64,000 nt of DNA from Mucidula mucida (GCA_015501055.1 JADNYV010000009.1:533725-597724), one strand, 5' to 3'. Shown: positions 45,490 to 58,982, numbered from the stretch's first letter. Made by a program: numbers and translations. The notes: a model not told the origin generated them from the letters alone.

Positions 45490-47648
45490 ATGACTGTCGT
45501 ACTCACCCCATACTTCTCGGAGGGCGTGCAAAAGCTGAAAATGGCCGCTCAGCGTATGCGGACTGTCTTCCCCACTGCGACAAAGCCTTTACTGATGATG
45601 CCTCCCCGGTCTGTCTTATTAGCCCCACCAAAGCCTAAGCGTGGGTTGACGCCACCAGTCTTCGAGGAGACCGTTCACGCCGTACGCTGTCTCGCACAGC
45701 TCAGGTCAAAGGACAAGGGCATCGAGAAATACATCTATCTCTCCATGCTCAAGGAGCAGGACCCTGCCATGTTCTACAGACTCTGCCTGTCCAACATGTC
45801 GGAATTCACGCCAATCATCTACACGCCAACCGTCGGGGATGCCTGTCTGCAGTACTCGCACATCTACCGTCGGCCGGAGGGTCTGGTACGCGTTTTACCA
45901 CTTTGATGTCGCGTCATTCTCACCATTGGCGCGCTAGTTTGTGTCCATCAAGGACAAGGGCAACATCAAGTCCATCATCAGCAACTGGACGCAGCTCAAC
46001 GACGCACGTATCAGTGTGGTGACAGACGGTACGCATTTATTTTTGTACCCGCGCGTTGCGGTCTCGCTGATTCTCCCCAAGGTTCCCGCATCCTCGGTTT
46101 GGGCGATCTCGGAATCAATGGCATGCCTATCTCCGTTGGTAAACTTTCGCTTTACATCGCAGGCGCCGGGTCAGAGATATTCCCACTGTTTTCCTCTCCG
46201 ACTGACGCGCGAATAGTATACGACCATCATCGACCATCCCCATCTGCCTCGACCTTGGAACTAACAACCAAAAGTACCTCGATGACCCGCTCTATCTTGG
46301 ACTCCGCCAAAAGCGCGTCTCGGACGAAGAGATGTGCGCGTTCATGGACGAATTCATGCACGAGATGTCCGCCACCTTCCCCAAGCTCATAATCCAGTTC
46401 GAGGTACGATCTGTTCATTTTAAAACGTCGCGCTCCCGAAACTAATCAACTAATAGGATTTCTCCACCGACAACGCCTTTAAGTACCTGGAGCGTTACCG
46501 CAACAAATACGCAGTCTTCAATGATGATATTCAGGGTACTGGCGCGGTCGTGCTCAGCGGTTTCCTGAATGCGGCTAAAATCAGCTCGGCCGTCTCTGGA
46601 CGCCCTTTGAGCAGCCATCGCATTCTTTTCTTTGGAGCGGGCTCTGCCGGTGTTGGCGTAGCCATGCAGCTCATGAGCTTCTTCACCTTGCAGGGCTTGT
46701 CGGTGGAGGAAGCTCGCGAACACATTTGGCTCGTCGACTCTCAAGGTCTCGTCTTCGATGCGCGAGGCAAATTGGCGGAACACAAAAAGTGTAAGTGGCC
46801 TATATGCGTTTATCCGACTGTTTTGAGACGCATATATTCAGATTTCTCTCGACGCGACTACGAAGGACCGCCGATGACCGACCTTCTCGAGATCATTGAC
46901 TATGTTAAGCCCACGGCATTGTTGGGTCTGTCGACCATCTGTGTAACCATCTTCATCATTGATCCATCAGTATTGTGATTCTGACATTTTCCGGTAGGAC
47001 GCCTTCAACGCAAGCGTGATACAGGCCATGGCTGCCCTCAACCCGCGCCCCATCATCTTCCCTCTGTCGAACCCTGTCCGCCTATCGGAGTGCACGTTCC
47101 CGGTTGCTGTCGAGAACACCGACGGCAATGTGCTCTTTGCCTCTGGTTCGCCATTTGACCCCGTGGAGTACAAAAATAAGATGCAGTACGCCGGACAAGG
47201 CAACAACATGTATATCTTCCCCGGTTAGTTGCACCACCTCGTAATGGATCCACTTCTGACGCCTTCGCAGGTCTCGGTCTTGGATGTATTCTTGCTCGTG
47301 TATCCAGTGTAACGGACTCTATGGTGGAAGCTTCGTCTCTTGGTCTAGCCGATTCCCTCACCTACGAGGAACGGGACATGGGCCTCATATACCCCCGCAT
47401 TGAACGAAGTATGTCCTCATGGGCTCTGTATACGCGCCATTGACTGATTTCGCTTTAGTTCGTGAAATCAGTACTCATATCGCTAAGGATGTCATCCGCG
47501 CTGCCCAGAAGGCTGTAAGTCCAATCCCCTCCTCCATTGGTCTTCACCGCTCATGCACTCCCAGGGCGTTGATCGGTCGCCGGAGCTTCGCACGATGAAA
47601 GATGCTGAGCTCTCCAAGTTCATCCAGAGCAAGATGTGGAACCCTTAA
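45490..47648 (+). CDS. Malic enzyme (NAD(P)-dependent, decarboxylating)
   Basis: Converts malate to pyruvate and CO2 with reduction of NAD(P)+, feeding lipid synthesis with NADPH or pyruvate in mitochondria. Starting at [17 protein letters not shown], nine or so exons join in frame. Motifs: [106 protein letters not shown], the Rossmann [62 protein letters not shown] and [12 protein letters not shown]. Length near 550-580 aa is normal. No organelle signal is obvious, although the N-terminus is basic and could be a weak mitochondrial presequence. Cofactor preference cannot be decided by eye. Confidence 0.92.
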
Positions 47649-47850
47649 GCCGATACTTACCCTGTCCATCATTTGCTGTCGTCACTTCGAAGTGCTTTTA
47701 GAGTTATCGTATTTATTTCTTATAATCATTGGAAATACAATTGTAGATAGAGAAATTGTATGTGTACATGGCACTGAGTGCAAGGTCCAATTTTATTTGT
47801 ACAACTTGGAATGTCTTTTAGGATACACTATGTAAGGAACTGTCGGTACA

Positions 47851-48868
47851 CTAGAGAGAGCGTGCTTCCTTCTCGGGAAGAGGTGGTAGTGCAGGAGAAA
47901 GCGGAGCCGCTGAGCCAGCGGACGACCAGGCCATGCTGGACGTGAAGTTGCGCATGATGGATTCTGGTGAGGTGAGAACAGTGCCTGCTAAATATAAGCT
48001 TGCGATCCTCGAGGTCAAGAAGTAAGAAGATTTACCCTGGCGACTGATACGACTCCGGAACGAACGTGGTCGTGACCGTGCACGACGCACGCGCGACTTG
48101 CGAATGTACCAAACGATAAACACGATGAGGCTGATCACCAGAAACACCAGGACACCCATCAACACCGACAATATCTTGACAACGTTCTGGAGACTCTCCA
48201 TCCCCGCCGCCGCCGCCTGAGGTTTCGACGTCGACGTTCCAGTGTCTGTCACAGCGATAGCAGACGGCCACGGCGTCGTCGCTGACGGCGGCCCGGAGAA
48301 CGACACCGTCGCCTCCGTGCTGATCCCATTCGGATTCGGGAAGATCAAAAAGTAGTCGAGCGTAAACGGCGAGCGCGCGTCGACGCTGGTGATGTTGATG
48401 ACGATCTGGTGCTCCTCTTCAGAGAGCTTGGGCGACGCGAAGAGCGGCTGGTTCGCCACAGGCCGGTCCGCCGACGCCTGCGTGGTGACAAACGGCGGAT
48501 GCGCGTCGAGCGTGAAGGACGCGGTGGGCGGCTTGGAGGTGCTGTCGCTGAAGGGACGGTCCCGAATACGACGATGCCGCTCCCTAATATATGGCTGGTC
48601 AGTATGCTTGCGTATATATATAAAGGTAGGAACAGACATACCGTTGAAATTCAGAGACACATCGAGCCGGGACTCCCTGTACTGTGCGTCGTTTGAACGT
48701 CCCGGCGCCATTCAGCGACCAAAGCCCATCGTAGAGAATGCGAGCGTCGTTGTCCGGAACGCAAAACTTGCAAAAGAAATCACCGCTCGTGGACGGGTTG
48801 AAGTTGTTGTTATTCTTCGAGCCCTTGCCACTGCCCATCATCATCGTCCTCATCATTGTTCTGTCCAT
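47851..48868 (-). CDS. Single-pass membrane protein of mushroom type, frameshifted as read
   Basis: Unknown function. The N-terminal part (VPDNDARILYDGLWSLNGAG) looks like the DD-x-x-I-x-Y type ectodomain seen in many Agaricomycete proteins, followed by NDAQYRESRLDVSLNFNG and, after an intron, SGIVVFGTVP, then SDSTSKPPTASFTLDAHPPF, LDYFLIFPNPN, a Ser/Thr/Pro-rich stretch, a membrane helix ILSVLMGVLVFLVISLIVFI and a basic RKSRVRRARSRPR stop-transfer patch. The last exon ends PPLPEKEARSL. One base too many between GTF and NDAQ (about 48698) and one too few after GTVP (about 48562) must be corrected to join these parts. It lies downstream of malic enzyme in convergent orientation. No signal peptide is clear at the chosen start. 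Confidence 0.6.
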
Positions 48869-49761
48869 GATTAGCATTGCCGTGGTCACGTCTCGACACC
48901 CGATCTTCAGTCGTGCGCCCAACAGCCAGCCAATCTAAGATCCAAGAGCGCAGCGGCTGGGGAGTTGCTGCTTCGCCTGTGAACACACGTCCCAGTTAGA
49001 CATTACGAAGCAAGAAGTCCGTCAACCATTCACTCGCTTACCTTCCAAGGCCTGCCAGGGAGGCATCAAATTCGACTTGCAGGGAGAAATTCCCAACCTA
49101 ACGGCGCCCCCCAAAGGAAAGTCAACCAAGAAAAATCGCAGTAGGGCAGACTCACGACGAAAGCAACAAGCATTGGCGATATCTGTACCGAGGTGGCGGC
49201 CGCTTTATACCATGTCTCTGCATTCCCCTTTCCCTTGTATACTGACTCCGAAGATTTCAATGAAATCTTCAGGTGTGGCGAAATGGCCTACCAGGATATC
49301 GGCGCGAGAGAATTCTTTCGGTCACATCGGAAGATCAAATCGATCACCATGTGAGCCCACTGTGGGACTCTGAAGTACTTTTCTCACTGAGAAGGGAGAG
49401 GGAGCATTTGCGTATCGACCACGGCAAAAAGAGTAGTCATTCAAGGTGAAGAGTTACGTTGAACGTTCCCTCCAAAGGCCGTTCCAGAACGACGCGCTCG
49501 GGAAATTGTCGCAAGTAAACACACGTCGAACCGGTCGGTGGGAGTTGTAACTACGACCCGTAACCATGTCCAGATAGTGGTCTTTGGTGCACCTTGACGC
49601 ATTGGATAGGCACGTCGCACATGCCAAGGATCGGGCCAATAGTATGTTGAGCATCAACTTGATGAATCATCCTGGTACCACCGGGCTGTAACACCATACG
49701 TCTACAAACTGTCTATATGTTATACAAGAAAATTAAAGAAATGCAGCACCAAATATGTCGA
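48869..49761. other. Intergenic, no gene seen
   Basis: About 890 bp with overlapping short frames on both strands, none with a recognisable motif. Confidence 0.4.
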
Positions 49762-52700
49762 TCAAAGGCCTGCCATCTGTTTGAGAACGGCGAACTCGTC
49801 TTTGCCGGTCGCTTTACAGAGCGCAAAGAATCTTGAATTCGAATTCCCAAGCAACGCGAAGGGACTGTGAAGTTGGACATCAGATGGACGAATGTTGTCT
49901 GATAAATCCACACACCTGTCGAACTCGACGATACGACCTTGATCCAGGAGCATGACCTGTGATGCGCCTCAGTCTCACTACTTGGATCGTATGAAGCGCT
50001 ACTCACCCTGTCGTAGTCGATAACAGTCCTAAGACGATGTGCTATAGTGAGGATGGTACTTTCAGAGAATTCCCTACGCCGTGCGTGAGTATTTTGACTG
50101 GGATGACAAGGAAGTGACGCACTGCCGGATTGTCTTCCCAATCAATTCGTCCGTGGCGTAATCCACGCTGGCAGTGGCCTGACACGGTAACTATTGAGTA
50201 TTTGGGTCGCATGAACGGAATTGGGCTCTTACCTCGTCCATTACCAAGACTTTAGATCTTTTGAGGATTGCACGAGCCATGCATAACAACTGTTTCTCTC
50301 TACACCTCACGTGAGACTCGATTATGCATCGATTAGGAGATAACGCACCCTGTGGAAAAGTTGTCCCCACCCTCAGAAACAGGTGAATCGAGATTTCGGA
50401 ACATATTAGCATTGACAGCGTCCTCTTCGTGGTCTGGGTTCTCAACCTCTCCGACACGAATCAGATGCACTCGTCGAAGGGCTTCGAACTGGAGGAAATC
50501 ATATAGATGACTTTCAAATGGCATAAATGAGACTTACTATTTCGGCGTCCTGATATTCCTCGAACACATCGAGAGTGGACCTTAGGCTTCCGCTCAGAAT
50601 AGTAGGATCCTCTGAATACCGTATAAGTAATATCCGGGAGTACACAAAGAAACTCACGAGGAATGATAGTGATTTTGCTTCTTAAATCGGTAAGGCCAAT
50701 GGATGCAATGTCGAGTCCATCAACCAAGATACGCCCTTCGGTGGGTTCCACGAAGCGGAAAAACGAGAGCGCCAACGTGCTCTTCCCGGACCCTGTTCGT
50801 CCAAGTATGCCAATCTACCTAGCGCATTACTACACCACGAAGTTGAGCCATAGAAATGCATACCCTTTCTCCGGGATGGATCTCAAAGTTCAAGTGGTGC
50901 AACACATTGGGCAATTCCGGCTGTTTGGATCGTGAGTGGTGGAGCAAACAACTATATAGAGTCTCCTACTGCATATCGGATCACAAGGTCTTCACATTTG
51001 ATCGCACCCTTCGACGGCCAAGAGCTAGGCGGCCGAGGTTCAATGAACTCTGGCGGTTCACGAGCGAGTTCAGAGTACTCTTTCACTCTCTCCAGGGCTA
51101 CCATAGATTGCTCGAGACCGACGAAACGGCGAACCATGAATAGCAGATCGTTTGTGATGGAACTAGCAAATGTTAGAGCAAATCCCGCAAGTGCCGCATC
51201 GATGCGCGGATTGAGAACGGCAACGGCAGCGGTCACGCCAGTGATTGCGCAAGAAACCATGTTAAAACGGATAGAAAGCCACCGATTCACTGTAGAAGAA
51301 GAGTGTCAGATATTGTTGGTTGTGATCACCATGAACGGAATCAATATACCTCCCCACATCCAATAATATGGATTGGCGTTCTATACACCGTTAGTAAGGT
51401 ATACATACATCAAGGCATCAGACACAATACTCACGGTGTCAACGCAGCGTAACATGTCCCGAAGAAACTTGGAGGATGCTCCAAAAGATCGGATGATAGC
51501 TACACCAGCAATAGTTTCACCATATATTGAGTATAGAGGCGATCGGGTGACCGAGTCTGTAAACTGCGTAAGCTTGAGGAAGATAGATGACCAGTAAGAT
51601 GTATCTACCCAAACGCCTCATGTCTCGAGAGGTTTGGCCGTAAACCTTAGCAACTAGAGAAGTTATCAGAACAGGCGCCAAATCCTCTTGTTGGAAACAC
51701 TGACCGTTATAGTAGATACTCGAAAGCAAGAGAGCCACAATAATGAATGGTAATCCACCAACCACGCTGACCGTGATCAGTGTAGTGACTGAGGCGATGC
51801 CATACATGAAACTACGTCCAAAGTTGTCCGACAAGCTGCTGTCAATGCCTAGAAGAGAATTCAAGACAACAGATTACATCTAACAGTTCAATATACCTTC
51901 GAAGTCCTTCCCAAACCTGTTCAATAGGCGGCCTCTTGACACAGTGTCATGGAAGCGGATGTTCGTGAAGAGAACGGTTTCAAGCAGCCCTAATGTCAAT
52001 GAGCATCCGCAGGCTGGATAGGCCCGAAAAGTACATACGTTGGTACAGAACAACCGATGCGTGAATAGAGCCCTGGTCTGTTGAACAGATCAGAGACGGA
52101 TACACTAATTGAAGACGACCTTACATAAAACAAACCATCGTAGCGTCGTGACAATAAGACCTGACAAGAGATGAGAAACCCTGCGACGACATCAGAAGGA
52201 ACAAACCGGTAAAGTTGATCTAGAATTGGTTGAGCACCATGACACAGTCTGATCAAGGGAGACTTACAGCGGCGTAAACGCTGACATAGAAGACGGGACC
52301 TCTAGAACCGTCCGCTTCCAGGACCTTGTTCGACCAATACCTAGAAATGTACGATGAGACATAGTCCACGACGGCGGCGAAGAATAGGACAAACTTGAGC
52401 CAACTGTTTTCGGCGACTGGACTCAGAGCCCCAAGCACAAAGACCAGGATAAATATCGACCAGTAAATCGGCGAACCGCAAGCCCTAATGTACGTTAACC
52501 AAATATCTTTGCCGATGCGTCCAACAGCGCGTTTTTCCTCCTCCACGAGTTTCCGGGCCGGTTTCTTCTTCTCTGCCGCAGTCGTGGCTTCGGACGGAGT
52601 GACAGTAGGCGCAATAGTTGAGCTTGTCTCCGAGCCTTCTTCTGCTTCGAGCTGCGTCTCTACCAGTTCCTCTTCCTTCTCTGGAGCAGCGTCTTTCTCG

Positions 52701-55700
52701 TCGGTGAAACCCGACTGCACTAGCGTCCGGATGACACCCGAAGTTTGGAATGCTTCACGACTGCCTTCAAACTGAACGTGTCCGTTGTCCAATGCCACAA
52801 CGTAGCTCGCCCCTTCAGCGCAGAGCTGGACATGATGCGAGACGAGAATGACGGTCCGGCCTAACCCCATGTGAGCAGCGGAGGGTAAACTATAAAAACA
52901 GCGAACCTTGCATGAGATCTCCTTTCAAACATTCATTGTAGAGGTGATGAGCGGTATGTGCGTCAACTATGCGTTGTTAACTACGGGCACACCGGTGACA
53001 ATGAGAGTGAACGTACCCGCAGAGAGCACGTCATCTAAGAAGAGAATGGAAGCTCGAGAGTAAACGGCGCGGGCAAGTGACACTGTTGATACGATGAATA
53101 TAACGCAACTGGATGCGAAGAGGTAACACTCACCTCGGGCTTTCTGCCCTCCTGATAGATTAACCTAGTCACCGATGAGAAATGATATGCTAAGGATATT
53201 GTCATACATACCCCGCGTTCTCCTATCTCTGACTCGTCGCCGTCTTCCAATATCTCGAGATCTGTAACGAGAGCACAGACCTAGCACACATGAACCCGTT
53301 GAACAGGAATAACGCCGTACAGAATTCACCTCCAGTGTTCGTCGGTATCGCTGCGCATTGAAAGGGAGATTGAACAAAATATTATCTGATTGGATGAGTT
53401 AACATAGTAACACACGCGCCATGTAGAATATACCTTTGATGGAGGCGTTGCGAAGCCATGCAGCCTATTCTCACCAAGTGAGACGGGGATCTGAAAGAGC
53501 CTGAGAGGAACGTACCTGGGGTACGTATGCACAAATACCCTGTACAATCCAATCTTCTGTCCTGTAGACGTCCTGCAAGGACGCAATGGCATCCGGAGGA
53601 GAACGGGGACAGAGCATCTGTCCCGTCAAAATGTCGGCTTCTCCCAACAGAGCTGAAGAGTCGCGTCAGTCAACTCTTTAGGTATTTGGCACTTACGAAC
53701 CATGGAGCAGTAGAGTTTTCCCCGATCCCAATTTTCCACAAATCAAGGACAGTTCGCCCTTCGGGAACCTCAAAGATAGATCAATCAAAACAAACTTCTG
53801 TCGAGGTGTTGAGGCTGCTGAAGAGGCAGTTGAAGAACTGGCACTTGAGCCTGAACGATCTTGAGGCCAGGTCACCGTGCACGATTGGAAGGCTATGAGG
53901 TCTGATTGTTCTGAAAGCGGTGGCACCGGCACAATCTCATGAGAATTCAAATATTTTTCAATACGGCGCATGGAGACAAGACTCTATGGGCGATGGTCAA
54001 AGCTGTAGTAACGGTACTAAGATAAGCCCACCTGAAGCATGTTGATGAATGTCTCGGGGAGAGCATTCAGTGCAAATTTGAGCTCATTGAAGACTACTCG
54101 TGATCAACAGGTATACATTGAGCGCGGGTGACGGAAATGCTTACCAACGATAGAAGTGAACGCTATTGACGGGGTCAAGGCCTGGTTGCGGACGACAGTG
54201 TAATGCCAGAACGACACTAATGTTACAAGGATGGGTGTCCCGTTCCTATCACCACATCGTCTCGTAAGTTGTTATCGTCAATGAGGCAATCTTGACGAAC
54301 CAGATTGCGTTCCATAATGTCTGTTCGACACAAGGGATATCAGCAAAGCAGCAGAAACCAGAGCAAAAATGCCTTACCTCGATTGTGTAGTTGAGGCGTT
54401 GATACTTGAGCTCCTTGGCCCGGATCTTTAGAACTTTGGCTTCGAAGTTACGCTCCCAAGCCATGAACTGGGGTGACGATCAGATACAGGACGCAAATGC
54501 AGGCAGACGAGCCAAACCTTTAGCATACGGATCGCGCCGAGAATCTATGGAAGTCAGAGGGCTATCGCCACAGTGCTTGACACGTAACTTACTTCATTCA
54601 TCAGAGATATACGTTTGTCCCGGGCTTTCATTAGTTTGTCCTGAGCATTGACAACGACGGCACCGGCGAAATGGTTCATCGGAAGAAACAAGCACGTCAC
54701 GGCAAGTCCGAAGAAACACGATACGCCTAGGAGCAGGCGTGCATAAGGCATATCCCGGAAGAAACGCAACAAAACATACCAAGCAGCTTATAGACAAAAA
54801 ACGTGCCGATAATGATTTCAATGGGTGAATCTAGACACGCGTTGAGCATGATCACATAAGCAGATGAGGATGCCTACCGATCAGCGTGAAGAGATGCCAG
54901 GCAAACTCGCTCAGGCGGTCGACATCGGTCGTCATCAGTGTCATGATCTGGGCCTTGCTGGAGAATTCATCTTCATCATCCTTCTTGTCCTTCTTCTTCT
55001 TCGTCCCATCCGCGTTCTTGGATTTGGGTGGTGGTGCAGTAGATGCCACATCCTTCCTAACGAGCGTCTTCGCGAAAAGAATGGAGTTTAGCTGGATCTT
55101 GAATCGGACTTGGAGGGAAGTCGTCGACAGGGACCAGAGTTGACCGGTTACTATTGAAGTCTGTTAGACGCGTACGTGTCGGAACGGTGAAATGAAACCT
55201 ACGGAGATATGAGAGGGCGTTGGTTCCAAACATACCCACAACGTAAACCCATCCCCAACCAGGATTCTTTCGCTCTGGGTCAGCCTCAAAGTAAGATATG
55301 AGGTTCTTCAGGAAGAATGGAGGTGCGTAATAAACGCAGGCGCTCGTGGCCGCGAGAAGCACCTGAGCCGTGAGAGCAGTAGCATTCAAGCGGAGGAGCC
55401 TGTATCCAAGGTTCCATCCGGAGCCTGGTTTCGGTGACCAGGAACCTATTTTCAAAGTGACGTTCTTCACGGTTCTCTTCATCTTTGCGTAATTGACCGT
55501 GGCGCGCAAGCTGGAGGGAACGATGGGGAGATCACCTATTTCGAGACTTTCGGCAACATTTCCAAGCATGACCACCTTCGTCGTGTACGAAAAGAAGAGT
55601 GTAGCCCACGGTGAAGCACCTAGCGATGTTAATCGACATGTATACTCTCGAGTAAGGAAGAAAGTAGACCGTACCTGTTACGCCGGTAACATTCTCAAGT

Positions 55701-56409
55701 TCGTGGTTGGTGACGACGGATACCTCTTTCGGAAGATAAATGTCTGCAGGCTCGAAATGTAATGGTGGTCCCTGTGGAGTTCCAGCAGACAATACGCAGG
55801 TAACGACGTATGTAATGAATACTAGAAGTCGAAGCCACGCGAATCCGTCGGCAGACTCGGACGAAATTTGCGGAGGGGGCTTCGTAGGAAGGAGGGACGC
55901 AAGACCAAGGACTACCGCCGCGACAGATGTCAGGCCAGTGAGATGGATGATAGATTCCGCGTGATACGAGACGGTTTCCTGTTTGACTGAACGAGTAGCG
56001 ATGACTAGGCAGTAGAGTGCATAAGCAACCCGAACGGCGTGACTAACGATATCGAGAGTCGCCGGGTCTGCAAGGGACCATCCAAGATACACCGTCTCCA
56101 AAACAAGAATGACGGCGAAAAGTATGGTTGACACTAGTTTTCTCGTCCGCATCTATTCAAGTCTTGTTAACAGCAAAGAAAAAGCAAAAAAGAGCAACAT
56201 ACTCGCTCCCAAAACGCGTCTTCGTTGATTGGGGTACCGTCTACAAAATCAATGGGTTGAGTAACGTCAAATGGGTCGACACCTTCGCCATCTCCATGAA
56301 TTGGTAATTTCACTGCGCCTTCCTTGGGCCAGAGTGAAACGAAGCCTGCTATGCTGGCAGCAATGCATACCCCCAGGGCGACAGAGACCTCTGTCTGAAA
56401 GGGAGGCAT
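49762..56409 (-). CDS. ABC transporter, ABCC/MRP type (full, with TMD0)
   Basis: An ATP-driven exporter of conjugates, metals or drugs, typically at the vacuolar or plasma membrane. From [18 protein letters not shown] come a TMD0-like helical region, the first TMD with [20 protein letters not shown] and [20 protein letters not shown], then [20 protein letters not shown]1 with Walker [12 protein letters not shown], signature [19 protein letters not shown] and Walker [21 protein letters not shown], then [11 protein letters not shown] Glu/Thr/Lys-rich linker leads to the second TMD ([20 protein letters not shown]). NBD2 has Walker [40 protein letters not shown] with [13 protein letters not shown], and [20 protein letters not shown]. 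It ends KQMAGL. More than 20 short introns; no break is obvious, though not every join was tested. Hydrophobic helices and order fit YCF1/BPT1/YOR1-like proteins. Confidence 0.88.
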
Positions 56410-56520
56410 GGTCAAGTAGCAAAGAGGTGGGGGACTGGAATCAAGTCGCGGGACCGGCAACTTTTTCCTCAAATCTCGGGTTTATCGGTCCGAACGCGTC
56501 TCAACTGAGAACGATTGTTA

Positions 56521-56548
56521 TCTCTCGACGCGCTAGATAGTCGAGAGA
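56521..56548. repeat. Hairpin, 9-bp stem and 10-nt loop
   Basis: TCTCTCGAC and GTCGAGAGA flank a 10-nt loop, between the F-box-like gene 3' end and the ABC transporter start. It may be a 3'-end or regulatory structure, or chance. Confidence 0.4.
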
Positions 56549-56636
56549 GATTCATACTGACTCGGCTAGGAACGGAGATCATACTGCATTATTCTATGAG
56601 AGGACTTTATGGAATACATTCAACGCCGCTCTGCGT

Positions 56637-58091
56637 TCACAGCCTATAACTCAGGTCATCGGAATTCGTCAAGGTGATGTCTATATCCAGCCCACTGGCC
56701 CTCATTTCCGTGAGGTCTTCCAGACTTGACGAGTGCAATCGTCCTTTGATCCTTTCGACTGCTACGGCGATATCTGACGCAAGAAGGGTGATATGAATCG
56801 AGCCCAGTCCGTATTGATCGCTGCGACTTCGTTTCAGAAGCATGGCCATGAAATCGTCATTGAAAAACAACAATGCTCCTACCGTGGGAGTGCTGTCGCG
56901 ATAAACGAAACACTCTAACAGCGGTAGAAGATTGACCGTATGCATCTTTGCACTGATTGCGGCCATGCCCATTATGGTCATGTTGTCCACCGAGGTCGAA
57001 AAGTCAATTATCAGTTCCGAGAGGCCCGGAACTAGACTTAACACGCGCTTGATCATTTGAGGCATCAACTGACAGTCATGCAAGAGTAACCTCGAGAGGT
57101 GACAGTTAGACCGCTCTAGAAGATGCACGACTGCTGGAAGAGCGTTGAGTAGCCTGCTCGGAAATGGTGTGTGACGCGTCGACATTACTGCGAGGCTTTC
57201 GAGGTTTGGCAGTGTGAGGCACTGGAGTAACCCCATATCGCAAGTGATTAGATTGGATAGGTTTTCATGGATGAAGCTGGTGGGAATAGGTGACGATCCA
57301 ACGTAATAGGATTGATCCGGGTCTGTCTCAAAGACTACCAGATTTGGAGACACTCTCAGAATCTCGAGGGCGCGTATAGGGGAATCCACGGCGGCGTAGG
57401 TGTTATAAGAGGAGAAGGAGGTAAGCTGGGAGTACGGTAACGAGACATTTGACGGTTCAGGACACTCAAAAGCCACGTGTCTGAGTAAAGGACAATCTTC
57501 AAAGGAGAGATCCGATACAGAGCTAAGGCGAATGTCGAGTTGTCGTAGTCGAGGAAGTCGCCCAGAAGCCGGTAAAAGAACGCGAAGCACATCCGGGGAG
57601 ACTCGATTTAGCGTTAAAGTACTCCATTGCAGAGACCTCTTTGCCAAGAGTGTCATCAACCGCCCAAAAGGGCCTGAGTCGTCTCCAGGGATTGGGTCTC
57701 CAGGGATTGGATCCCGTAATATTATTCCAAAATCCAACGCTCCTGTACGACTGAGGACATCACGTAACATCTCGGTCGGATTGCGGCAGAGCCTAGCTTT
57801 GCCCAAGTTGACCAGCAATGTTCGCGCCCAAAACCCTGGCACACCGACTTGACGCAGTTCGCCAGCTCCTGCAAACGCGTCCAGCAACCCTTGACCATCC
57901 TCGATGTTGAATACATCTAAAACGTCATCTGACAGAAGACACAGAAAAATCTCTTGCAGCATCTCTGAGGGAAGATGACGCGCTAACGTCTGTGGCGTCG
58001 TGAAGCTTTCCCATTCGGCTACGTCCTCCTCTGTAGGTGACTCCTGCGCTGAAAGGGTGAAACTTTGGTCGTCAGCTAAACACTCAGACAT
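56637..58091 (-). CDS. F-box/LRR-like protein, single exon
   Basis: One 484-aa open frame with no introns. After an acidic N-terminus, LARHLPSEMLQEIFLCLLSD is an F-box-like opening (LP-x-E-x-L-x2-I), typical of substrate-receptor parts of SCF ubiquitin ligases in mushrooms. The rest has Leu-rich segments resembling degenerate repeats (LPRLRQLDIRLSSVSDLSF, LTLPNLESLAV, SLVPGLSELIIDF). A short duplication gives DPIPGDPIPGD. Such proteins form large, quickly changing families in Agaricomycetes. The partner Skp1 and targets are not deducible. Intron absence sets it apart from its neighbours. Confidence 0.7.
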   Translation of the reverse strand: MSECLADDQSFTLSAQESPTEEDVAEWESFTTPQTLARHLPSEMLQEIFLCLLSDDVLDVFNIEDGQGLLDAFAGAGELRQVGVPGFWARTLLVNLGKARLCRNPTEMLRDVLSRTGALDFGIILRDPIPGDPIPGDDSGPFGRLMTLLAKRSLQWSTLTLNRVSPDVLRVLLPASGRLPRLRQLDIRLSSVSDLSFEDCPLLRHVAFECPEPSNVSLPYSQLTSFSSYNTYAAVDSPIRALEILRVSPNLVVFETDPDQSYYVGSSPIPTSFIHENLSNLITCDMGLLQCLTLPNLESLAVMSTRHTPFPSRLLNALPAVVHLLERSNCHLSRLLLHDCQLMPQMIKRVLSLVPGLSELIIDFSTSVDNMTIMGMAAISAKMHTVNLLPLLECFVYRDSTPTVGALLFFNDDFMAMLLKRSRSDQYGLGSIHITLLASDIAVAVERIKGRLHSSSLEDLTEMRASGLDIDITLTNSDDLSYRL

Positions 58092-58982
58092 GGTATTGCT
58101 TCAATGCCAGTAAATGAAGTCTGTGATGTGTATGAAAACAGTCAGAAAGATTCTCAAATCAAGTTGTGACATGCTCACATAAACTAGCGAAAGTAGGCTT
58201 GGTGGTGGTGGAGAGCAACGAAACAAAGACCCCTCTGTCTTTTATGAGCCTGAGCGCGTCCCACGTGAGTCAAACAATGGCAGATCACGAAGCCACACAC
58301 GATGCATGATGGTCAAAGTGGAAGAGATCACCTCGGCAGGGCCCGGCACTTTGTGGCGGAGATCAATTGATTGCGGCAGTTCGCGGAGAACGGCATCCTA
58401 ATTCTGCAACAAACTGTCATCGTTAATTCACCCTTGTTCTCAGTGGCTGCCTATCTGAAGATCCCTAACTCCGGCTAGAAGTTCGAACATACACCGAAAG
58501 GACCAAGCTCTCTCACTCGTGATTGGACGACTTGGCGCCAAATCATTTTTCGCACGAAGCGTATACAAGGCAATGAGCAGTCGAATCTCACGTTATCTCA
58601 GCGCCACTTAAAGCCACGCAATTGAAATCTAATCATATCCTTTGCCAAGGTCAGTAGACACGGTTTGCACTCGTTGTTAATATGCTGCGACACTTCCTAT
58701 CAGTGCAAGGCCTCAAGTTTTCTCGCCGAATGGTCCCGATGCTCACACAAACACGAGCTTCTTCCCTCTTTAGTTTCTGCACTGCCTCCAGGACGCGTCT
58801 TGGCTCTGGATTACCATATGCTGATATCGAAATCCTCCGGAAATAGCAAGGTGGGGACCCGGCCGCTTTGGATGGAGACAAAAAGCTGATTCTTCTATGT
58901 ACAATCTACAGAATGCGCAAAAATCTCCTGACTGCTGTCTGACCCCGCGCACACTTTTCCAATCCACATGACATGACATGCA
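58092..58982. other. Intergenic 0.9 kb
   Basis: A promoter-type region between the F-box-like gene and the dehydrogenase stop. Contains CACGTG near 58262. No gene supported. Confidence 0.4.

Noticed and set aside
48738..48938. Hydrophobic plus-strand frame resembling a membrane helix
   Set aside because: Antisense of the N-terminal exon of the membrane-protein gene, driven by the Met/Asn-rich coding strand.
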